Assembly (NCBI GenBank): GCA_035048815.1
Contig: JAUCBN010000034.1
Coordinates: 8,286,737 to 8,350,736, forward strand
DNA: 64,000 bases
Direction of reading: 5' to 3'
Origin: Abelmoschus esculentus
Lineage: Eukaryota; Streptophyta; Magnoliopsida; Malvales; Malvaceae
Below are positions 55,801-64,000 of this stretch, one piece after another. The position numbers were made by a program, and so were the translations under genes. Below the pieces are notes generated by a model that ran no database searches, had not been told where the DNA came from, and worked only from the letters and a program-made list of their open reading frames with translations. Each line of letters starts with the position of its first letter. Position 1 is the first letter of the stretch.

Positions 55801-56220
55801 TTGTTCCCCCAGATTGGACCTTACCGTTCGAGCTGATGTGCGACGCGAGCGACTACGCCATGGGAGCAGTTTTGGGGCAGCGTCGGGGTAAAATTTTCTA
55901 TGTTGTTTATTATGCTAGCCGTACTTTAAATGAAGCACAACTTAACTACACTACCACAGAGAAAGAACTACTTGACGTGGTATTTGCATTTGACAAGTTT
56001 AGGTCATACTTGATAGGCAATAAGGTCATTGTTCACACCGATCACTCAGCTATTAAGTACTTAGTGACTAAAAAGGATGCTAAACCTAAGCTCATTAGAT
56101 GGATACTGTTGTTGCAAGAATTTGATTTAGAGGTGGTAGATAGGAAGGGAACTGAGAACCAAGTTGCTGATCATCTTTCTAGGCTAGAAGTTAACCTGAA
56201 ATGTCATGACAAAATTGAAA
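55800..56220 (+). pseudogene. Athila-2 RNase H
   Basis: The frame beginning MCDASDYAMGAVLGQ covers the first catalytic Asp. TTTEKELLDVVFA carries the Glu and HTDHSAIKYL the next Asp. NQVADHLSRLE ends the domain. It stays in one frame up to the integrase zinc finger, but RT upstream is cut off from it. Confidence 0.88.
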
Positions 56221-56379
56221 TACATGATGAATTTCCTAATGAGAAAATTCTTTATGCCACGACAATTCCGTGGTACGCTGACCTTGCTAATTTTCTTGTT
56301 AGTGGTGTTTTTCCTTTTGACATGACTAATCAGGGAAGGAAGAAATTCAGACATGACGCGCAGTTCTATTTCTGGGATG

Positions 56380-57435
56380 AGCCGTATCCGTTCAAGCGTT
56401 ATGCCGATCAAATTATCCGAAGATGTGTTTCGGAAGAGGAGGAAAGAGACATTCTGCATCATTGTCACATAGGCCCGTGTGGAGGTCACTTCGGAGGAAT
56501 GAGGACTGCTGCTAAGTCTTCCAATCAGATTTTTATTGGCCTACCTTATTCAAAGATGCCTAGGCATTTTACCAGGCCTGTGATCGATGTCAAAAGACTG
56601 GGAATATCTCCAAACGACATGAAATGACACAACAAAATATTCTGGAGATAGAGTTATTTGACGTATAGGGCATAGACTTTATGGGACCATTCCCATCTTC
56701 ATATGGAGATCTGTATACCCTTTTGGCAGTGAACTATGTATCCAAGTGGGTAGAAGCCATTGCAACGCCGAGAAACGATTCAAAGATCGTGCTTAAATTT
56801 CTTCATAAGCACATTTTCACAAGATTTGGCATGCCAAGGGCTATCATTAATGATGAAGACACCCATTTTCACAAAAAGTTAATTGCCAAGACATTGTAAA
56901 GATATGGGGTGCGACACAAAATTGCCACGACATATCATCCCCAAACCAATGGGCAAGCCGAGGTTTCCAATCGTGAAATCAAGAAAATTTTGGAAAAAAT
57001 GGTGAATTTGAGAAGGAAAGATTGGTCACCCAAGCTTGATGAAGCGTTGTGGGCATACCGAACAACTTTCAAAAACCCCTAGGAATGTCTTCATTTAAGC
57101 TAGTCTATGACAAAGAATGTCACCTCCCGGTCGAGCTAGAGCATAAGACCTATTGGGCAATCAAGAAGCTCAACTTTGATGTCGATTTAGCTGGTGAAAG
57201 AAGACTTCTAGAGTTGAATGATATGGAGGAATTCAGGACCCAAGCTTATGAGAATGCTAAACTCTACAAGGAGCGAACCAAGCGATGGCATGATCAAGCG
57301 ATTTTGCCGCTGCATTTTCATGCGGGGCAACAAGTTCTCCTATTCAACTCATGGCTGAAGCTTTTTCCTGAGAAGCTTAAATCGAGGTGGTCCGGGCCAT
57401 TGAAATACTTCATGTATATCCCCATGAAGCTATAG
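56380..57435 (+). pseudogene. Athila-2 integrase, several breaks
   Basis: The zinc-binding region includes YADQIIRRCVSEEEERDILHHCHIGPCGGHFGG. After a short frame loss near 56560-56640 the catalytic core begins GIDFMGPFPSSYGDLYTLL. Second Asp and Glu blocks are IINDEDTHF and QTNGQAEVSNREIK. Stops occur at 56897 and 57080. The C-terminal part (57049-57435) includes WAIKKLNFD and LLFNSWLKLFPEKLKSRWSGP, the Athila integrase end. Confidence 0.87.
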
Positions 57436-58049
57436 ACATCAAGAATCTGGAAAATGGGACAATTTTTAAAGTTAATGGCCAGCGTCTGAAGATCTACATT
57501 GGAGCCCACGTGATGCGGGATAAACCTACCACATATCTTATAGATGCCTGATATACTGAAATGTCATGGCATTTTCAGTTTACTCCTATTCATAAATAAA
57601 TAATCTTTAAGTTTATTTTATTTACTTTACTATGCTTAATCTTTTTTAATCCTTTCTTTTATTTTTTTAGGTTATTATACACCCTTGGAGGCTGAAGGCT
57701 GAAGGAAAAAGAATGAGAAAAAGTAGGAAACCCTACCTTGAAAGTATTGGGCGACAAAAAGAAAAAAAATGGAGAGTTTTTATTATTTTTCTTGTTTTAT
57801 TTTGAATTTCAAAATCCAACCCTCTCTCTCCTATTAAAATTCTCACACCTTTATTCCCACACCCAATCAACCCCCTCCACACGTTTCTTACCCACACCCC
57901 TACTAAAATAATAAAGGTCTTACCTTTATTATTTTTAACCTTTACTTTCCACCTTCTTGTTCATCTTTCCCCTCCATAGCTGAAACTTCCCCTCCATTAA
58001 AGAAAAGCATCAAGCTTTCTTACTTTTTCTTCTCTTTTTCAACCTAAAA
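57436..58049 (+). other. Spacer/leader between integrase and the extra ORF
   Basis: After the pol end there is a T-rich tract with TTTTTTTAGG-like acceptor sequence near 57650-57670. Such a site could serve splicing of a subgenomic RNA for the next ORF; this is inference from Athila biology. No gene is seen. Confidence 0.4.
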
Positions 58050-58970
58050 ATGGTAAGAACCAGACCGCTGGGAGTTGCACAACAACCTTCTGCCATTTTT
58101 TTGGACGAGCTAGAGGAAGAAAGATTTAAAACCCTCAAGAACCGAAGAGTTTTGTTTGAACTTGGCTTCATCCTCTCCGATGAGTTGGGACCAGAGGTGA
58201 AGGATGTGGTGGCGCACCACCATTGGGAGCAGTTTGCTGCCCATTCAGGCTCTGTCAACGCCCCACTAGTGCGTGAATTTTATGCCAATATTTTTAACCC
58301 AGACCAAAAATCCGTATATGTCCCGGGAAAAAACATTCACTTCACAAACACGGCTATCAACCGCTTCTTCAAAATCCCCCAAGAGGTGGATAGACATGCT
58401 AAGAAAGAAGAAGAGGTTGATTATGAGACATATCAAGGTGTGAAGGAGGATGTATGTCTGCCCGAGACCGAGTGGAATGGACAAAAAACTTCAAGACGAA
58501 CGGTGAACCGAGAGAGCTTGCTTCCCAACGCCCGGTTGTGGAACCACTTCCTACGATACAAGCTGATGCCCACTTCGCATCACACGACTGTGAGTTTACC
58601 TCGACTTATGTTGCTGCATTCTATTCTCTTTGTCTGCCCGATAGACATAGGGAGAATTATTGTGCAAGAGACGCATGCTTGTTGGAAACGACCCAAGAGC
58701 CCCCTTATATTTCCAAACCTAATCACCGCACTATGTCCAAAGAAAAATGTTCCAGAGTATGATTTTGATGAAATAGTGGAAGGAATGAAAGGATTGTTTG
58801 CTGAAAAAGTGACTGCACTTATGGGCAACATAGAAGAGCAGCCGGAGGCATCACACGCCACCTCGGCTAAAGGAAAATGCCCGATGGAAAGAGATAATGC
58901 ACTGGAGCTATCCAAAAATGCCATGGCAAAAGTTGATGCACTGGAGGCATCACACGCCACCTCGGCTTAG
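58050..58970 (+). CDS. Athila-2 'putative plant transposon protein', 306 aa
   Basis: This is an intact frame starting MVRTRPLGVAQQ, close in order of motifs to the Athila-1 ORF at 14268-15806. It shares WEQF, LVREFYANIFNP, INRFFKIPQEV, LLPNARLWNHF, LMPTSHHTTV, CPIDIGRIIVQETHAC and LIFPNLITALC. At 306 residues it is about 200 shorter than the Athila-1 protein and lacks the Pro/Ser-rich and acidic tail. Its end carries a repeated ASHATSA unit (58848 and 58947) and stops only about 30 bases before foreign LTR sequence. It is probably truncated. Function is unknown. Confidence 0.75.
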   Translation: MVRTRPLGVAQQPSAIFLDELEEERFKTLKNRRVLFELGFILSDELGPEVKDVVAHHHWEQFAAHSGSVNAPLVREFYANIFNPDQKSVYVPGKNIHFTNTAINRFFKIPQEVDRHAKKEEEVDYETYQGVKEDVCLPETEWNGQKTSRRTVNRESLLPNARLWNHFLRYKLMPTSHHTTVSLPRLMLLHSILFVCPIDIGRIIVQETHACWKRPKSPLIFPNLITALCPKKNVPEYDFDEIVEGMKGLFAEKVTALMGNIEEQPEASHATSAKGKCPMERDNALELSKNAMAKVDALEASHATSA

Positions 58971-58999
58971 ACCTAGACAACTTCATCTTTTAGAGTTTT

Positions 59000-59786
59000 C
59001 TTTTCTTTACATTATGTTCTAGTTTTCTCTAGGCTTAGGTGAAGGTTGTAGTGTATTAGTGTGAGGAGATTGAACCTTGTTTCTTATTTCAATGCAATAA
59101 AGTATCGAAGTTTACTTATTCTTTGCCATTCTTTTTTCTTGCATCCAAGCTCGAGAGAGAAGTTTGCAAATAATCCATTTACCTAATATCGAGAGAGTTA
59201 GATTCACGAAAAGAATAAGTAAGATGTTTCAATCGGGAAACATTAACTCGTCCTAGAGATAGGTTAAGAGTTTCAGCGGCTAAGAGAAGTGTGGGATTGG
59301 TTGGTGATTACAATTGATTCACGCCGAGAGGTATCATCAAGGACTGGTCATCAACAGTACTTCGACTTAGAGATAAGCGGAGGCATCAAAGGACACTTTG
59401 CCGAACTTTGGTAAAGTCCACCCAAGAGCAAGAGATTGCCGCGGCGGACAAGCAATATCGCTGTCGAGGCAGTAATCTGCATTACTGCCGAGGTAGTGTT
59501 GTGCGATTGCATTGGACAGAGACAAGTCAATTGAATCCACTATACAACACAACTGGATCCTGGCCACTTTCTTTATCTTATTTTATCTTTTTATTTAGTA
59601 TTTTTATTTAGTTTCATCAAACCCCAATTTACTTGTGTCTTTATTTTATTTCTTTTTACAGAGCAAGAAGACGAAGAGGGCATATTAAGTAGACCAATCC
59701 CTGTGGAGACGATATCTGATATACTTATCACTTTATTACTTGCGACGTTTTCACTTGCACTAATTGCGCACTTTTGACACGCAACA
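59000..59786 (+). repeat. 5'-truncated LTR of an Athila-1-like element
   Basis: From about 59000 the sequence follows the second part of the Athila-1 LTR: GGTGAAGGTTGT, TTTCAATGCAATAAAG, AGAGTTTCAGCGGCTAA, GGAGACGATATC. It ends GACACGCAACA at 59786. The first 540 bases or so of that LTR are missing. An intact primer-binding site follows. Confidence 0.8.
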
Positions 59787-59787
59787 A

Positions 59788-59805
59788 GTTTTTGGCGCCG
59801 TTGCC
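59788..59805 (+). other. Primer-binding site, tRNA-Asp type
   Basis: TTTTTGGCGCCGTTGCC follows the truncated LTR at once. The element's interior is cut off 48 bases later by the LTR starting at 59854. Confidence 0.8.
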
Positions 59806-59853
59806 ATAGAAATATTTCTCCTTACCATGGTTAGGTCCTATTAAGAAGGTTTA

Positions 59854-61182
59854 TGATAAGTGCTCAACACACTATCACTTTTTACTCCTTTTATGGGCAT
59901 TAATCACCAAATATACACCCACTCGGACCAATGCATGCACTCAATGTGATATATTTAGAAGTTATACTCATATAGATAATATTTACAGAAAAAGGCACGT
60001 TTTACTACATTTTCATATCTGTGCAGGAGAACCAGTGCCGCGGCAGCAACAAGGCCGAGGCAGGACCTGATGCCGAGGCAGCAGCATAAAGACTGGAAGC
60101 AAGACTATAGGCGATGGAAAGACAAAAATCCAAGGAACGTGTCTGGACTTGAAGCCCATGAATCTGAGCTGGCTAGCACAAGGAAAAGCCCAAGGAAGAC
60201 CATGCGGGAAAACCCTTTTAGCCGAATATAAACTTGGAAATATATTTAATTATGTACTTGACTTGTTCCCTACTCCAAGTTGTATTCTACTTAGGAAAGG
60301 TTTGCCCTAGGTCTAGCCTATATAAAAACCTAGCCACCCAATGTACAATATACGGAATACCTAGGGAGAGAGCCGATTTCTATTCTTGTTTCTTTCCTCT
60401 CCATCATGTTCTAAACCTTCTTAGGGATTAGGTGAAGGTTGTCGAGTATTTGTGAGAGGAGATTGTACTTTGTCTTTGATTCAATGCAATAAAGTTATCA
60501 AGGTTTGCTTATCCTTTGTTATTCCTTGTTTTCACAATTGAGCTCGGGAGAGGAAATTGTGAATCATCCATTTATCTAAGCTCGGGAGAGTTAGATTCAC
60601 GAAAGGGGTAAGTACGGTGTTTCAATCGCGAAATACTAACTCGGCCTAGGGATAGGTTAAGAGTTTCAGCGGCTAAAAGAAGTGTGAGATTGGTTGGTGA
60701 GTATAATTGGTTCACGCCGGGAGGTATCATCAAGGACTAGTCATCAACAGCACTCTAACTTAGTGATAAGCGGAGTCATCCAAGGACACTTTGCCAAACT
60801 TTGGTAAAGTCTGCACACGAGCAAGGGATTACCGCGGCAGACAGTATTGTCGCTGTCGAGGCAGTAAACTATAGTGCTGCCGAGGCAGTGATATACGATT
60901 GCATTGAGCAGAGACAAGTTAATCAAATCCACAATACAACGCAACTGGATCCTAGCCCATCTCTCTCTACTATTTCAACCTTTTATCTTTTATTTAGTTA
61001 TTTTAGTTTAGATAAATCAAATCAACTCACTTGTGTTCTTTACTTTTTCTACAGAACAAGAAGGTGAAGAAAGCATATTAAGTATACCGGTCCCTGAGGA
61101 GACGATAACTCGATAAAATACTTATCACTTATTACTTGCGATGTGTCCACTTGCACTAAACGCGCACTTTTGACACGCGACA
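59854..61182 (+). repeat. 5' LTR of the second Athila-1 element
   Basis: This 1,329-bp LTR runs TGATAAGTGCTC...GACACGCGACA, collinear with the LTRs of the 12016-20253 element in opposite orientation. The primer site after it (TTTTTGGTGCATTGCCAGGG) has several changes. Confidence 0.92.
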
Positions 61183-61279
61183 AATTTTTGGTGCATTGCC
61201 AGGGACTAGCAACTAAATTTTGTTTTCTTTATTTTCTTGTTTATTTTTATTTTTATTTTACTCTTGTTTGTTTTGGTGT

Positions 61280-63825
61280 ATGACCAGGACCAATCCAACC
61301 AGCCCCTTGTACGAATTAGATCCAGAGATCGAAAGAACAAGGCAAAGGTTGAGGAGACAGATCCAAGGAGCCATGACAAAACACCCGGCAGGACAAAACT
61401 TACTTGCCGGCAATGGAGGACTTCCGCCGCCACTTGGGCCGTGGCAGCTCACTGTCAGAGACTTTCTGGAAGAGGACTTAAACGGATTAAACCCAAGAGT
61501 CGTTACACCGAAGATTGAAGTAGCCCATTTTGAACTCAAACCCGTTATGTTCAATATGTTAAATACAATTGGACAATTTGGTGGGTCTGCAACTGAAGAC
61601 GCAAGGCAGCACCTCAAGTCCTTCATGGAAATCTGCAATTCTTTCAAAATCCAAGGAGTCCATGAAGGTGTCTTGCGATTAAAGCTATTCCCCTATTCAC
61701 TGAGGAATAGGGCGAAAGCTTGGTTAATAGCATTCCAGCAGGATCTATTGGTTCCTGGAGTGAACTTTGTCGTGATTTCATTACTCGTTTTAATCCCACT
61801 AATTTATATGATAGGATCCGTAATGAAATTACTTCTTTTCGACAGGCAGAAGATGAACCAATGTACGAGGCATGGGAACGCTACAGAGAGCTATTGCACA
61901 AGTGTCCTTTGCATGGATTTCCCCTATGGACACAAGTGACAATGTTCTACAATGCCACGAATGCCCCGACAAGGATGATGTTAGATGCCTCGGCAAACGA
62001 AACACTCCTGGATAAAGCTCCTGAGGAAGCTATTGAAATACTGAATAAACTCGCAAAGAATGACTTTCAGTTTCCTACATCTAGGCGAGGAGGAGTAAGA
62101 CGCCAAGCCACGGTAAATGAACTAGATTCATCAAGTTCAGTGGCAGCACAATTGGCCTCTCTTACCAAGATGGTGCAAAACCTGCAGTTACAACACAATA
62201 CCCGTGAGGTAAAGGTAATTGATTCATACTGTGACCTATGTGGAGGTAACCACAGTTCCTCTGATTGCATGAATCAAGAAACTGGTATGTATGTTGGGAA
62301 CTACAACCGCAACATTGTGATGTCCAACACATACAACCCCTCATGGAAGAGGCATCCAAACCTATCATGGAGTAACCCTAATAATGCCTTAAACCCAATC
62401 ACCCAACCTTTAGGATTTCAGCAACCGATGTCGCAGCAGCAAGCCCAGCAGTCGATGCCGCAGCAGCAGATGCAACAGCAACCGGTAAGTTCATTGGAGA
62501 ACATGCTTAAGGCCTTCATGATGAAAACTGAGTCATACATGGCAGAAAATAGTAATTTCATCAAGAGGACAGATGCATTCATGAATAGAATTGAAATGAG
62601 GTTGCAAAATTAAGAAGCAACCATAAAAACGCTGGAAACTCAGGTTGGGCAGTTTGCTGAATGCATAAACACTAGACCACAAGGAGGCCTACCTAGCAAT
62701 ACTGAAGTTGCTAAGGTAATGAGCCATGAACAGTGCAAGGCAATCACTACTAGGAGTGGTCTACAGCTGAAGGAAAAGATCCCAGAGAGCCAAATTCAAT
62801 CAGCGGATCAAGCAAGAGAAGAGGCCGAGCAAACTGAATCTGACAACACTGCCTCGGCAGAAAACACTGCAGCTCCTGAGCAGCCTGCCACGGCAGCAAC
62901 AACTCCAGTGGTACCAGGTATAAAATTTCAAACTAAAGAAACGCTGGAGGAAATGAGACCACCACCACCACCTTTCCCACAAAGGTTGAAAAAACAAAAA
63001 CAAGACCAGCAATTCAAGAAATTCCTCGACATCTTGAAGTAAGTTCACATCAACATACCTTTCGTTGAAGCTATTGAACAAATGCCGAATTATGCCAAGT
63101 TCCTAAAGGACATGGTGTGAAAGAGAAAACGAATAGGTGAGTTTGAGACAGTGGCTGCTACCGAGGGATGCATGACAATGCTGCATAACCGCATGCCACC
63201 AAAGTTAAAGGATCCTGGTTGCTTTACTATACCTTGTGCGATAGGTAAGAGCTATGAAGGTAAGGCCCTATGCGACCTTGGAGCCAGCATAAACCTCATG
63301 CCCAAGTCCGTCTTTCAAAAGCTTGGAATTGGAAGGGCGAAACCTACAACAGTGATGCTCCAACTAGCAGATCGATCCTATGTGCAACCTGAAGGCAAAA
63401 TCGAGGACATACTGGTAAGAGTTGACAAGTTTATTTTTCCTGCCGACTTCCTTGTCCTTGATTGTGAAGCAGATGACAATGCACCGATCATCCTTGGGAG
63501 ACCTTTCCTTGCAACTGGACGCACCCTCATTGACGTGGAAAAAGGAGAGTTGACAATGCGGGTCAATGACCAACAAGTCAAACTCAACGCATTCCACAAC
63601 TTAAAGAAGTATGATGATCCAGAGGAGTGCAAGGCCATCCATACCGTAGGCAATAAGATATCCTGCATGGGCAGCCTGCTCGGCAGAATATTCGGCAAGA
63701 AGATTAAGCCCAAGGTGGATGGACACACAGAAAAAAAGATTGGCCCACAACCGATTCACAATTTGGGCCTAAGGGAGAGAATAATTTTGGGAGATGTATT
63801 TGCATGCTCTCCACCAGTAACATGA
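61280..63825 (+). pseudogene. Athila-1 gag-protease, multiply broken
   Basis: It is collinear with 16283-18826. The start MTRTNPTSPLYELDPEIE matches. A frameshift near 61725 hits KAWLNS. In-frame stops are TAA at about 62611-62613, TAA near 63040 and TGA near 63118. The zinc knuckle region reads CDLCGGNHSSSDC. The protease (63151-63825) is open, with DLGASINLMP and IILGRPFLATGR, and ends FACSPPVT, the same natural end as in the other copy. It shows that this family's ORF stops after the protease. Confidence 0.9.
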
Positions 63826-64000
63826 CCTCTCTCCTTTTCTTTATTATTATATTAGGGTTAGTAGTTTATTTTTATTTTTCTAATTATTTTTGGTTTAAGT
63901 ATTTTCTCTTTTCGTGTGTTTTATTTTTTCTTAGGTTAATAAACAAGAATAAGGGAAAATTAGTTCACAGCAGGAACTCTACCGAGGCAATAAAACAGTG
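63826..64000 (+). other. Spacer after the protease ORF, Athila-1
   Basis: This T-rich stretch matches the reverse complement of about 16130-16282. It ends with TTCACAGCAGGAACTCTACC and a near-palindrome. No RT sequence begins here, supporting absence of pol in the family. Confidence 0.7.

Larger units (their letters stand above)
50121..58975 (+). mobile_element. Athila-2 element, full coding order but degenerate, no own 3' LTR
   Basis: It has a 5' LTR (50121-51966), a tRNA-Asp-type primer site, gag, protease, RT, RNase H, integrase and then the 'putative plant transposon protein' ORF. That is Athila gene order with integrase after RNase H (Ty3/gypsy). Many frameshifts and stops make it non-functional. 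Beyond the last ORF the expected 3' LTR, beginning TGATAACTCCGC, is absent. Instead sequence resembling the Athila-1 LTR begins near 59000. Seven exact TGCCNNGGCA palindromes are scattered through it. Confidence 0.88.
59854..64000 (+). mobile_element. Second Athila-1 element, runs off the window
   Basis: It starts with TGATAAGTGCTC and holds a 5' LTR (59854-61182), a mutated primer site, then gag-protease (61280-63825). After the protease stop the plus strand reads like the reverse complement of 16283-16130, so the extra ORF should follow beyond 64000. The left flank GTTTA (59849-59853) should recur beyond the right end. Six exact TGCCNNGGCA palindromes are present. Confidence 0.9.

Overview
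This is a stretch of plant nuclear DNA, very probably from a eudicot. The evidence is one spliced host gene with GT-AG introns, an inositol polyphosphate 5-phosphatase, set in AT-rich DNA packed with nested LTR retrotransposons. The GGTATCGATACC-rich giant LTRs and the Athila elements made me think of Malvaceae, but the sequence does not prove that.

Left part (1-21.1 kb). After a decayed RNase H-like fragment comes a Ty1/copia element on the minus strand (3651-21110). Its outer ends are still bracketed by the target duplication TAGTG. A 5'-TGTAACACCCC-type giant LTR lies inside it (about 7503-21054). That LTR is in turn interrupted by a solo Athila-type LTR (7646-8971, duplication GATTC) and by a nearly intact 8.2 kb Athila-type element (12016-20253, duplication GGTAT). 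The 8.2 kb element carries gag-protease and a 'putative plant transposon protein' ORF, but no reverse transcriptase or integrase.

Middle part (21.1-39.8 kb). This is a broken chromovirus-like element on the minus strand (about 23.8-37.6 kb). Three later insertions each have an exact 5-bp duplication: 25001-28112 (TATTG), 29098-30309 (AGCCT) and 31889-37201 (CGATA). Two local tandem duplications (370 bp and 110 bp units) follow.

Host gene (about 42.0-46.3 kb, plus strand). A type I inositol polyphosphate 5-phosphatase with ten coding exons from the main ATG. All exons join in frame to about 502 residues, with both catalytic signatures. A hAT-like non-autonomous transposon (41277-41680) sits a few hundred bases upstream.

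Right part (46.1-64 kb). A 2.36 kb solo giant LTR (47594-49949) is followed by a degenerate Athila element with gag, protease, RT, RNase H, integrase and the extra ORF (50121-58975). It runs directly into a 5'-truncated LTR of the other Athila family (about 59000-59786). A second gag-protease-only Athila copy (59854 to the window end) has inserted just after that.

Two patterns are not explained by ordinary annotation. First, the giant LTRs carry tandem arrays of tiny hairpins. Their stems differ from unit to unit but remain complementary, and the loops or linkers are constant. In four LTRs a further stem-loop lies about 175-210 bp downstream of the array. Second, the Athila elements carry many copies of the short palindrome TGCCNNGGCA in LTRs, leaders and coding sequence alike, while the giant LTRs instead carry many copies of TATCGATA-type palindromes. 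All positions and counts were obtained by reading, without alignment software.
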